A stretch of DNA of 15,946 nt from Collinsella sp. TM09-10AT. GTDB taxonomy: Bacteria > Actinomycetota > Coriobacteriia > Coriobacteriales > Coriobacteriaceae. Each line of letters begins with the position of its first letter. The stretch's first letter is position 1. Positions 1 to 7,165 of the stretch are shown one piece after another. The position numbers and the translations under genes were made by a program. A model generated the notes under the pieces. That model ran no database searches and was not told the origin of the DNA. It saw nothing but the letters and a program-made list of their open reading frames with translations. Where the stretch lies: positions 1-15,946 of the forward strand of contig NZ_QSOP01000010.1 of NCBI RefSeq assembly GCF_003436275.1. The letters run 5' to 3'.

Positions 1-40
1 GGCCGTGTTCCGCTATGCGGTTGTCAATTTGCGAAAGAAA

Positions 41-220
41 TTATGCGTCACCCCCCAGAAACGCCCCATCCATCGAGAGCCATTCGCCCTCCGCATAATA
101 TTTCTCAGGAATGACCGTCCGGTTCCCGTTAACGACGCTCGCCCTCATGCCCGCAAGGCCAGTAACAGCACAGCCGAAAAGCGCAAGCGCCGACCTTCTT
201 GTCCACAGGGTCTTCTTCAT
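41..220 (-). CDS. Small exported or membrane-anchored peptide, possibly truncated
   Basis: I do not recognise this as a named family. Read from the ATG at 220 it is 59 residues. A GTG three codons upstream (229-227) overlaps the stop of the ATPase gene as GTGA and would give 62. The N-terminus (MKKTLWTRRSALALFG) has positive charges, an RR pair and then a hydrophobic stretch to about residue 24. That is signal-peptide-like and weakly Tat-like. After it come only about 35 polar residues (including VIPEKYYAEGEW), ending in GGDA and TAA. The same frame stays open from this TAA to the window edge (13 more codons), so the gene may be a shortened relative of a longer exported protein. Its position as last gene of the exporter operon suggests an accessory or immunity-type surface protein; that is inference. 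Translational coupling to the ATPase is likely because of the overlap or near-overlap. Confidence 0.5.
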   Translation of the reverse strand: MKKTLWTRRSALALFGCAVTGLAGMRASVVNGNRTVIPEKYYAEGEWLSMDGAFLGGDA

Positions 221-225
221 CGCGC

Positions 226-870
226 TCACGACCTTTCCCGAACGTTCACAACGGCACCGTCGCGCATGCAGTAAACCCGATCGGCCAGCTCCTCGAGCAC
301 CTCTCCGTCATGGCTGGACAGAATAACCTCGCGACCCGTTGATGCCGCCATCGCCACAACGCGCTTGAGCATTTCCACGCCCGCTTCGTCGAGGGCATTT
401 GTTGGCTCATCGAGAACAAGCAGCTTCGGCTTTTCCATAATTGCCGCAGCTATCCCCAGACGCTGCTTCATCCCAAGCGAGTATGCTCGGAACTTCTTTT
501 TTTCGTCTGCATCGAGCCCCACGAGCCGCAGGGCAGAGCGAATGTCCTCGCGGGTTGCAACGCCCTTGATCTGAGCAATGAGCTCCAGATTGTCGCAGCC
601 AGACAGATATCCCAAAAAGGAAGGCGCCTCGATCAACATCCCCAGACTCGGCGGGAACGAGATGTCCGCCCCAAGCCTTTGGCCATCGATAGAGATTTCG
701 CCTTCGGTAGGCTTGATCAATCCGCAGACCGCTCGCATAAGCATGGTCTTACCCGAACCGTTTATCCCCTGAAGACCGACCACAGTCCCAGGGTCAACCT
801 CGATGGACACGTTGCGCAGAACATCGTTTTTGCCTATGCGCTTCGATACGTCCCTAACGATCACGCTCAT
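226..870 (-). CDS. ABC transporter ATP-binding protein, LanF/BcrA-like
   Basis: This is a 214-residue ATPase that powers the two membrane subunits encoded just upstream. Visible motifs are Walker A GINGSGKT (35-42), signature YSLGMKQRL (130-138), Walker B LLVLDEP ending at D154-E155, D-loop NALD (158-161) and switch His187. At the Q-loop position the sequence is MLIEAPSF, so Glu81 replaces the usual Gln. This 'E-loop' is known from LanF ATPases of lantibiotic immunity transporters, and the SLGMKQRL signature is typical of the same and bacitracin-type families. The start at 870 was chosen over an upstream in-frame start at 1209 because the extension lies inside the permease gene and has no domain, while ATG 870 has AAGGGGG just upstream and overlaps the permease stop as ATGA. 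The substrate is not visible; a cationic or lantibiotic-like peptide is the family-based guess. Confidence 0.9.
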   Translation of the reverse strand: MSVIVRDVSKRIGKNDVLRNVSIEVDPGTVVGLQGINGSGKTMLMRAVCGLIKPTEGEISIDGQRLGADISFPPSLGMLIEAPSFLGYLSGCDNLELIAQIKGVATREDIRSALRLVGLDADEKKKFRAYSLGMKQRLGIAAAIMEKPKLLVLDEPTNALDEAGVEMLKRVVAMAASTGREVILSSHDGEVLEELADRVYCMRDGAVVNVRERS

Positions 871-1703
871 ATCTTGTCCCCCTTTTCTAAAAGGTCTGCC
901 CTTCGAAACCACAGTCCGCCCAGCGATAGGCATAACGACATAATCACAATTGAAAACAAGACGCTCGAGCCCGTCGCGATTCCCTCTTTGACAATTCCGC
1001 CCCAGCGCAACAGCATCAGGGCATTTCCCAGCAGCACCCAATGCCGCGCATATGCCGAGCAGATCAGGGAGCTCATTAAAACCACAAACGAGACCGACGG
1101 CCCAAGCACAAACCCGACCGCTGCCTGCGCAAACGCAAGCGCCTCGAAAGCAAGAAAGAGTCCTACGAAAAACGGCAGCGCATCTGCCTCGGCAGCTTTG
1201 AGAAACCACGGCGCCAAATTAGCCAGCTGAAGCGACTCGCCATGGACGACCGCGCTGAACGAGGAGCTCACCACCAAGCTCCAAATCACAACAGAGCAAA
1301 CCACCACGAGCAGTGAAAATGCCGTTACCGCCGCCACCAAGATAAAACGCGAGACCCACCAAAGGGTTCTTGACCGGCATCGAACAAGCGCTTGCAAACC
1401 AAACCCGTGCAACGATTCGGTCGGATAATCGAGTGTTGTATAGAGAATGAGCAGAATGAGGAATAGCCACCCTAACGGAGGCACAAACATGGCCCCGGGC
1501 CTAGGCTCAAACGGAGCAGACCCGGCAAACACGAGCGCGAGATTATCCGCAAACCCCAAGGTATCCGTCCTGACCCCATACACAGAAGACAATCCGTAGG
1601 CGTACACCAAGTTCGCAACGGTCACTGCCGCAACCGCAATAAAAGCGATGATGTTCTTCTTCAAAACGGTCCTCAGGTCCGCGGCGACCAGCCTAAACAG
1701 CAT
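867..1703 (-). CDS. ABC-2-type transporter membrane subunit (LanE/G-like)
   Basis: This 278-residue membrane protein has about six hydrophobic segments (roughly 19-37, 75-90, 115-145, 175-197, 200-222 and 245-265). It starts with a short amphipathic cytoplasmic stretch (MLFRLVAADLRTVLKKN), as in LanE/LanG and BcrB permeases. It should pair with the neighbouring 293-residue subunit to form the membrane channel driven by the ATPase at 226-870. Its start ATG (1703-1701) shares one base with the upstream permease stop (TGATG). GAGGTGG sits four bases before it. Its TGA overlaps the ATPase start (ATGA), so all three are probably translated in a coupled way and in balanced amounts. The last residues (RRADLLEKGDKI) form a short charged cytoplasmic tail. 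Assignment is by topology, size and operon context rather than a sequence signature. Confidence 0.8.
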   Translation of the reverse strand: MLFRLVAADLRTVLKKNIIAFIAVAAVTVANLVYAYGLSSVYGVRTDTLGFADNLALVFAGSAPFEPRPGAMFVPPLGWLFLILLILYTTLDYPTESLHGFGLQALVRCRSRTLWWVSRFILVAAVTAFSLLVVVCSVVIWSLVVSSSFSAVVHGESLQLANLAPWFLKAAEADALPFFVGLFLAFEALAFAQAAVGFVLGPSVSFVVLMSSLICSAYARHWVLLGNALMLLRWGGIVKEGIATGSSVLFSIVIMSLCLSLGGLWFRRADLLEKGDKI

Positions 1704-2584
1704 CAGACCACCTCGCGTCTTTTTAAGAATCTCGCGGAAACCAAAGAAAAGACGAACAGCAAGATGATTTCCGCAACCCCCGCTCGGATGTCGGGCCAGT
1801 TATTTAGCGATTCCGACCTGATGCTGTTAAGAATGTTGCAGTTAAAGCCGACGCATGAAAGGACGCTAAAAATCCAGTCGTTAACAAAATGCCATGCAAC
1901 CATAATCAGATATGGAACGACCATCGCCTTGATTCTGCTGCGAAACACAACCGACAGACCGGTCACGGCCATGGATAGAACCCCCAGCGCCACCGCATCG
2001 AACAGCGTATAAACCAGCACGTATAACAGAGGCCGGGAATAAAACAGACCAGAAAAATAGCTATGCAGATAGAGTCCGACGTAAGTCGATTCGTCGACCC
2101 GGGGGAGATACGCGGGAAACAGCATGGAGACAATCAGGAAGTTCACGAGTAGCGGAATAGCCGTGACCGCAAACGCAGAGAGGAAAGCAGACAGCATCTT
2201 CACGTTCACGTATGCATTTCTAGAAACACGCGTGCAGATCTGTGCCTCGTAACCGCTCAAACGCTCGGACAGGCATGACCACGACCCGGCCAACATGGCA
2301 AGCAACGGCAGCGCATAGAAAAACACCGACGCTAGCAACGGCGCGTTCGCGCTCACGACAATCCAGTTGCCAAAGCTACTTTCACGCGTTTGGCCGAGGT
2401 ATGTCTGAGACTGCAGACCAATGCCGTAGCCAAAAGATAACAGCTGCTTGCGCTCAATCTCGAGCGTCCACCACGCCTCGATGGCAGCTGCCATCGAAAT
2501 TACTGTCGCCAAAGTAAGAGCCAACGCAAATATTGGGTTTCCAGATATCTTGGACAACTCGTGCCGAATTAGTTTTTTATTCAA
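1703..2584 (-). CDS. ABC-2-type transporter membrane subunit, first gene of the exporter operon
   Basis: This is a 293-residue polytopic protein with hydrophobic segments near residues 18-36, 88-105, 129-156, 185-211, 215-236 and 270-286. A sizeable loop of about 50 residues after the first segment is probably extracellular. Length, topology and the opening MNKKLIRHELSKISGNP fit ABC-2 membrane subunits of the lantibiotic or bacitracin exporter type. The start is a TTG (2584-2582). GGGAGGGTG lies upstream, and the nearer ATG and GTG codons in the leader run into a stop after a few codons, so TTG is the best choice. It is the first of the overlapping set permease, permease, ATPase, small peptide. 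The leader immediately before its ribosome-binding site folds into a strong hairpin (2604-2635), so expression may be controlled there. Confidence 0.8.
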   Translation of the reverse strand: MNKKLIRHELSKISGNPIFALALTLATVISMAAAIEAWWTLEIERKQLLSFGYGIGLQSQTYLGQTRESSFGNWIVVSANAPLLASVFFYALPLLAMLAGSWSCLSERLSGYEAQICTRVSRNAYVNVKMLSAFLSAFAVTAIPLLVNFLIVSMLFPAYLPRVDESTYVGLYLHSYFSGLFYSRPLLYVLVYTLFDAVALGVLSMAVTGLSVVFRSRIKAMVVPYLIMVAWHFVNDWIFSVLSCVGFNCNILNSIRSESLNNWPDIRAGVAEIILLFVFSLVSARFLKRREVV

Positions 2585-2603
2585 CCGACATCACCCTCCC
2601 ATT

Positions 2604-2635
2604 GGCCGGACCGAGCAACAACGCTCGACCCGGCC
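2604..2635 (-). promoter_or_regulatory. Strong hairpin in the exporter operon leader
   Basis: Two 13-base arms (2604-2616 and 2623-2635) flank a six-base loop. On the minus-strand transcript the arms GGCCGGGTCGAGC and GCTCGGTCCGGCC pair completely, with two G-U wobbles. On the plus strand the same two positions are A-C mismatches, so the structure suits RNA made in the operon direction. It ends three bases before the GGGAGG ribosome-binding site of the first permease. No U-tract follows, so it is not a standard intrinsic terminator. It could protect the mRNA end, affect initiation or be an operator; the role is inference. Confidence 0.6.
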
Positions 2636-2700
2636 CTAATCACAAGCGGTTAATAATGCGTCGACACACGGCAACCTTTGCATGAATAGAGAATGATGTC

Positions 2701-2741
2701 TGTAAACACTCGCTATTGAGTTGATCGCTCAGGCGTTTACA
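2701..2741. promoter_or_regulatory. Inverted repeat between the LuxR-type gene and the exporter genes
   Basis: TGTAAAC (2701-2707) and its exact complement GTTTACA (2735-2741) are separated by 27 bases. Partial complementarity continues inwards. One arm covers the stop codon of the regulator gene. The other gives, on the minus strand, TTTACA, which resembles a -35 box for the exporter operon. I could not find a convincing -10 at the right distance. A LuxR-type operator or a weak terminator stem (no U-tract) are both possible. Confidence 0.35.
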
Positions 2742-4872
2742 CGTTATCTACCTGCGATAACAATGAAATAAGCTCCGCTTTATTCTTGATCTTCAACTGG
2801 CGGTAAGAAGCAGACCGCAGTGCTTGCACCGTAGATGCAGCGTAACCGACATCCTCCGCAATAGCCTTTGTCGTTGCGCCCTCCGCCGTCATCAGCAAAA
2901 TTTGCGACTGAACATCAGAAAGGGAGCGCGACGTAAGCAGGGCCAGCTGGCGCACGCGGGCCGTTTCGGTGGACCCGTTCGCCCGGTACTCCAAGACGGC
3001 CTTCTCGTCCTCAACCGAGCGGGCGAGCGCGATGTGCGTAACGAACATGGGCACAGACCAGCAAACAATCACCGTTGCCACGACGACATTGACAGCCGAA
3101 CTTTGCCCCAACAACGACGCGAGGAACAACGGCTCGAAAACCGTCAGATCCTGCACCATATTGAGCAAGACAGCCCAAACAGGAGCCGTCGCCCCAAAGC
3201 AGAGCATCCATATCCCAAGCATTTTGCGCTGCGGACAGCTTCGCATCACTATATATGTGAGCAGCACCCCCGTCAGCACCGCAAGTCCATGGATTCGCCC
3301 CCTAGCGACCGCATAGATTAAGGCAACCATGCCCATTGACACCAACGGCACGATAGCCCGAGCATGGGCATGCACCTTAAACGGACGCAGCCCAACAGCG
3401 AGCGAAGCCGTAGACGCCACGCCGCAAAACAGGACCGGCACATCCATCAACGGAACGCGTATGCACATCAATGCTGCGATATAGATAAAAGACCAGTCCA
3501 CAGCAGATAGCACCGCCCATACGTACGGGCTTCCGAGCCAAATCGCTTCACCCGCTCTATCCAGCGCAGCGCCACGATTCGCTTTTCCACCCGCGTAGCG
3601 TAGCGACAGAAGCAGTCCGAGACCCAATGCGTAGCTTAAGAGGGAAAAGGCGACAGCCCGCGAAACACCGGACCCCCAATCGCTATCCGCCATTACCAAG
3701 GGCCCCGCCGCAAGGAGGATAAAGAATAATGTGAGCAGGTATCGAAACAGCCGGCGCGTTCGAGCTGATGCCACTATATCGTCAGCATGCCGCTGCGGTA
3801 GCTCATGCCCTACAGTATCGCCCTCACCCGCAAACAGCGCCACGAGCTCGCGTGAGCCCGCAACCGACGCCTTCCCGTATGCTCGGTGAAGCGTTGTTCT
3901 CACCGTCGATGGCTTCGTATCCGTCTCCTTGGCAATTTCCGCCGGCGTTTTCCCTTTGAGCAGCAGTCGAACAAACTGCTCTTCTCTAGGCGACAGGGCA
4001 GGGGAAAACACCCCCGCATCGAATGTGTCGGACGCACAGGCGATATCCGAATTGTTGTCCCGTTTCCCCCTTAGCAACATGCATACGAAGGCAGCAGCGA
4101 TAACGGACCCCATCGCCAGCAATGCAATGACCACGGCATCGCTTGCGAAGTATGCCGCCTCAACAGCCGGAATAAGACCAATAGGAACTGCTACGAGCAC
4201 AGAACAGGCAAACACGTCGCGCCGCCCATGGCCAAAGGCACGAGGGCGGCAAAACGGCGGGGCCACAGTCAATGCGAGATAGACCAACGGAATTAAAAGC
4301 GCAAGGCCAATTGCCGCGGCCGTTACAGGGGGCATCCCCCATGGCTCGGGAACGACTCTCCATGAAACTCGACAGCAAAACAGCAGGCAAGACATGACGG
4401 CTATTGTTTCTGTAAAAATCGCGTCCTGCGGGTGACGAGTTTCCCTTTCGTCAGTCCGTGTCGACCTCTGCGTCAAAGGAGAGTCCGCCGTGCCCCAAAT
4501 AACATATGAGAGAAGCAGCGATCCAACAAAGCACGAGACACACGAAACGCCATGTAACAACCAAATCGGTGCAAACACGATTGGAATAGAGTCTCCGCGA
4601 GCATAGAAAGCCAGGTCGGCCCATTCGGGAACCGTTGCAATAACACCAAGGAAAACACCGATGGCACCGAGATGCCTCGGCCTTCTCATTCCCCCCTTGC
4701 ATAGCGCAGCACCATGAACAAACGCCGCGAGGCATGCGCCCAGGATAACGAGCCAGGTCATTGCACCTGACGCTAGGCCGATTGAAGATGAAAACCGGTG
4801 ATAAGGGGTGACCGCCATTACGACAAGCGCAATGGCGCAGGCAAATGTAGCAGAACGGCGGGAAAAGAGCAT
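2737..4872 (-). CDS. Membrane-embedded LuxR-type regulator with two HTH domains
   Basis: This is a 711-residue protein made of two similar halves. Each half is a block of roughly eight hydrophobic segments followed by a LuxR/GerE-type helix-turn-helix. The first membrane block spans about 8-267 and its HTH about 291-347 (LSPREEQFV, GKTPAEIAKETDTKPSTVRT). The second block spans about 376-616 and its HTH about 648-707 (LSDVQSQIL, TTKAIAEDVGYAASTVQ). Polytopic membrane LuxR proteins with a single C-terminal HTH are widespread in Coriobacteriia; the double arrangement is unusual. It probably senses a ligand in or outside the membrane and controls the neighbouring exporter operon, which lies downstream on the same strand. 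I chose ATG 4872 because GGAGG precedes it. The alternative ATG at 4893 has no ribosome-binding site and sits in a TATAAT box. Function is inferred from domains and context. Confidence 0.85.
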   Translation of the reverse strand: MLFSRRSATFACAIALVVMAVTPYHRFSSSIGLASGAMTWLVILGACLAAFVHGAALCKGGMRRPRHLGAIGVFLGVIATVPEWADLAFYARGDSIPIVFAPIWLLHGVSCVSCFVGSLLLSYVIWGTADSPLTQRSTRTDERETRHPQDAIFTETIAVMSCLLFCCRVSWRVVPEPWGMPPVTAAAIGLALLIPLVYLALTVAPPFCRPRAFGHGRRDVFACSVLVAVPIGLIPAVEAAYFASDAVVIALLAMGSVIAAAFVCMLLRGKRDNNSDIACASDTFDAGVFSPALSPREEQFVRLLLKGKTPAEIAKETDTKPSTVRTTLHRAYGKASVAGSRELVALFAGEGDTVGHELPQRHADDIVASARTRRLFRYLLTLFFILLAAGPLVMADSDWGSGVSRAVAFSLLSYALGLGLLLSLRYAGGKANRGAALDRAGEAIWLGSPYVWAVLSAVDWSFIYIAALMCIRVPLMDVPVLFCGVASTASLAVGLRPFKVHAHARAIVPLVSMGMVALIYAVARGRIHGLAVLTGVLLTYIVMRSCPQRKMLGIWMLCFGATAPVWAVLLNMVQDLTVFEPLFLASLLGQSSAVNVVVATVIVCWSVPMFVTHIALARSVEDEKAVLEYRANGSTETARVRQLALLTSRSLSDVQSQILLMTAEGATTKAIAEDVGYAASTVQALRSASYRQLKIKNKAELISLLSQVDNV

Positions 4873-4890
4873 ACGGCCTCCATAGCGTGT

Positions 4891-4896
4891 CATTAT
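4891..4896 (-). promoter_or_regulatory. Candidate -10 box for the LuxR-type gene
   Basis: On the minus strand the hexamer is a perfect TATAAT, but no good -35 lies 16-18 bases upstream. A start about seven bases downstream would give a short leader that still contains the GGAGG before ATG 4872. This favours 4872 over the in-frame ATG at 4893, which is formed by the last two bases of the box and the next G. A small palindrome (CGAGC-G-GCTCG) lies just upstream and could be an operator. Confidence 0.4.
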
Positions 4897-5014
4897 ATCG
4901 CTCGAGCCGCTCGTTTATCTCTGTTCTCACACCAGCCAGCATCAATGATTCAGGCGAACTCCAATCCGCGCCAGATCACGGTCCGGCTTTTGTTCGCAGT
5001 CCCCACATCAAAGC

Positions 5015-5152
5015 GGGATGCGGTTTCCTTTTGGACGCCGGTTCGGAAAGCGCATCCCGTTCCAGGGCAATATTCTGGGATGCAGTTTCCGCAGCCCACC
5101 CCATTTGGAAAGCGCATCCCATAATTTGGCTGAAAACTGAGATGCGCTTTCC
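5015..5152. repeat. Five alternating copies of a 14-bp element
   Basis: Copies resembling GGGATGCGCTTTCC occur at 5015-5028 (forward), 5045-5058 (reverse), 5077-5090 (forward), 5107-5120 (reverse) and 5139-5152 (forward). Starts are 30, 32, 30 and 32 bp apart. The two reverse copies are identical; the forward copies differ from the consensus at one or two positions. Copies 1-2 and 3-4 can each form a 14-bp stem with one or two mismatches around 16-base loops. A degenerate half (CGCATCCC) follows near 5190-5197. The array occupies the middle of the roughly 440-bp intergenic region between the divergent regulator and kinase genes. It may be an operator array or an extragenic palindromic element. 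I see nothing else supportable in 4897-5014. Confidence 0.8.
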
Positions 5153-5222
5153 GAACGAGCCGAAACGGGCCGAATCGATCGGGCCACCTCGCATCCCGCT
5201 ATCCTCGCCATCTGCCCGAGCG

Positions 5223-5231
5223 TGCTACACT
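5223..5231 (+). promoter_or_regulatory. Extended -10 promoter for the kinase/cell-wall operon
   Basis: TGCTACACT contains a TGn extension and a TACACT hexamer (four of six matches to TATAAT). No convincing -35 is visible, which is common for extended -10 promoters. A start near 5238 would give a leader of about 75 bases before ATG 5312. Confidence 0.45.
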
Positions 5232-5311
5232 AGCAGCATCTATGCCACCGCGAACGGCTCGGCCCCGCGCCCGCCGCTCGCAAACGAACTTTAAACGCAC
5301 GAGGGTTGGCC

Positions 5312-7165
5312 ATGCCGCTTTTCTCGCAACATACCGCCCGGTTCTCGCCGGACGTTCCTTTGGAGGGCACCAGCTCTCGCGAGCTGCTCAAGCGGTACCA
5401 GCCGCTCGAGACACTTGCGACCGGCGGTTTTGGCTCCATCGAGATTTGCCGCGACACGCACCTGCGCCGCCGCGTCGCCATTAAGCGCATCCCCCTTATC
5501 AACGGTGCCGGCATGCCCGCCAGCGACATCATGGATGTCCTGCGCGAGGCGCACACTGCCGCCATGCTTCAACATCCCAATATCGTGCAGGTCATCGACT
5601 TTACGCATGACACAGCCTATGCCTACCTGGTTATGGAATATGTCGATGGCATGTCGCTGGCCGAGTTTTTGCATCGCGTGGACGGCCACTCACTTACCTT
5701 TGACGAGGCCGCGGCCATTGCCGATGCCCTGGGCCAGGCGCTCACCTTCGCCCACAGTAATGGCGTACTCCACCTGGACATTAAGCCCGCCAACGTGCTC
5801 ATCGACCACTCGGGCAATGTAAAGCTCACCGACTTTGGCATGGCGCGACTGTCGTCCGCCGGTGGCTTTGGCGGCTCGCGCGGCGGCACCATCGGCTACA
5901 TGCCGCCCGAGCAGCTCGATATCGAGACCGGCACGGTCGACGAACGCGCCGATGTCTTTGCCCTTGCCTGCGTTATCTATGAGGGCTTGTGCGGCAGCGC
6001 TCCCTTTATGGCGGCCACGCCCGCCGACTCGCTCGACCGCATCATCGGCGGCGCCACCTATCCCAGCGAGCTGATACCACACTTTCCCCCGGGAGCCGAG
6101 GCCGCGCTCATGAGCGCGCTCTCCCCCATGCCGCAGGACCGCCCCAACAGCATCGAGGCATTTTGCGACCAACTCCTTGCCGGTCTGGGCAGCGTGCGCG
6201 AGGGCCGTCGCAGTCTGGAGCAAATGGTTGGCGAGCTTTCGGATGACGAGCAAGAGCTCGACGATATCGAGCCGTCGTACTACGAGGACGACGCCATCGA
6301 GGTCGACCCCGCGCTCGGCTGGGCGGGCACGCGCTGGAGCCATGCGCGCGACTACACCATGCACGCTATCTCGGCGCTAACGTGCGGCACCTTTAGCTTT
6401 TTGCTGATGCAAACGGCCGGGGTCGCGGCGCTTCCCGGCCTGGTCATTGCGGCAATCGCGATCGGAGCGGCGGCTGGCCTGGCCCCCCAGATTGGCTCGG
6501 CCATCTCGGCTGTGGGCTTTTTGGTGCTCATGGCCAACGCCACCATGCAGGCGCAGGGCATCCTGTCGATGTTGCCCGTCGCGGTGATCTTTGCCGCTGC
6601 CATGTCCGGTTGGTGGATCGCCTGGGGTCGCACCGAGGCTGCCGCGAGCGCCGCACTCACCTGCGCGCTTGCGCTTGGCTGTCTGACCGGCAATACCTTC
6701 CTGGCAGCTGGGGTCGCCGCCGGCGTCGCGTCATTTTGGCTCGGCCCGGCAAGCGCTGCCGCGGCAACGGGCATGGGCGCGCTTTTTGCCCGTCTGGCCA
6801 CGGTCGCGCTTTCAGCCGGAGGCGTGCTGGGGCTCGGCAACGTTGCCGCAGCGCTGGGAGACCCGCTCCTTTGGGCTGCCTTTGCGCTGGTCGCGACAAC
6901 TGCCGCGGCGTCATCTGCGCTGCTCAATGCCCATGCCAAGCGTGCCGATCAGGGCTCAAACCTTGCCGCAATCGCCGCCATCGCTGTCACCGGCATCGGC
7001 TGCGCAGCGGCATCCTGTCTTGCACACCATATGGAAATTGCCAGCCTTGCAGCCGCGGTCGCCGCCAAGGCGGCAGTTGCGGGAACCCTATCCTCTATAA
7101 TCGTTGGGATATGCCTATATTTGCTCGGATACCAAAGAACCTATACGGAGAGTGATCTTTCGTGA
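5312..7165 (+). CDS. Ser/Thr protein kinase with C-terminal polytopic membrane domain
   Basis: This is a 617-residue protein. The N-terminal 290 residues are a Hanks-type kinase: glycine loop ATGGFG (36-41), ATP-binding Lys58, Glu79, catalytic loop HLDIKPAN (Asp156, Lys158, Asn161), DFG (174-176), PPE (198-200), Asp214 and Arg277. The usual HRD arginine is Leu155, so it is a non-RD kinase with catalytic Asp kept. An acidic linker (about 308-332) leads to about eight Ala/Gly-rich membrane segments (about 350-610) of no family I recognise. Residues such as VNPD-type PASTA repeats are absent. The start ATG 5312 has GAGGG six bases upstream; TTG 5306 is in frame but less likely. Its stop overlaps the fhaA start (GTGA). 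As first gene of the cell-wall cluster it may stand in for PknA, passing phosphorylation to the FHA proteins; that is inference. Confidence 0.88.
   Translation: MPLFSQHTARFSPDVPLEGTSSRELLKRYQPLETLATGGFGSIEICRDTHLRRRVAIKRIPLINGAGMPASDIMDVLREAHTAAMLQHPNIVQVIDFTHDTAYAYLVMEYVDGMSLAEFLHRVDGHSLTFDEAAAIADALGQALTFAHSNGVLHLDIKPANVLIDHSGNVKLTDFGMARLSSAGGFGGSRGGTIGYMPPEQLDIETGTVDERADVFALACVIYEGLCGSAPFMAATPADSLDRIIGGATYPSELIPHFPPGAEAALMSALSPMPQDRPNSIEAFCDQLLAGLGSVREGRRSLEQMVGELSDDEQELDDIEPSYYEDDAIEVDPALGWAGTRWSHARDYTMHAISALTCGTFSFLLMQTAGVAALPGLVIAAIAIGAAAGLAPQIGSAISAVGFLVLMANATMQAQGILSMLPVAVIFAAAMSGWWIAWGRTEAAASAALTCALALGCLTGNTFLAAGVAAGVASFWLGPASAAAATGMGALFARLATVALSAGGVLGLGNVAAALGDPLLWAAFALVATTAAASSALLNAHAKRADQGSNLAAIAAIAVTGIGCAAASCLAHHMEIASLAAAVAAKAAVAGTLSSIIVGICLYLLGYQRTYTESDLS

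Noticed and set aside
871..1209. N-terminal extension of the ATPase gene to an upstream start
   Set aside because: It overlaps the permease gene by over 300 bases and adds no domain. ATG 870 has a good ribosome-binding site and the ATGA overlap.
2604..2635. Rho-independent terminator of the LuxR-type gene
   Set aside because: The stem is strong but followed by AATGGGAGG rather than a T-run, and it abuts the next gene's ribosome-binding site.
5015..5152. CRISPR array
   Set aside because: The repeated elements are only 14 bp and alternate in orientation, unlike direct CRISPR repeats.
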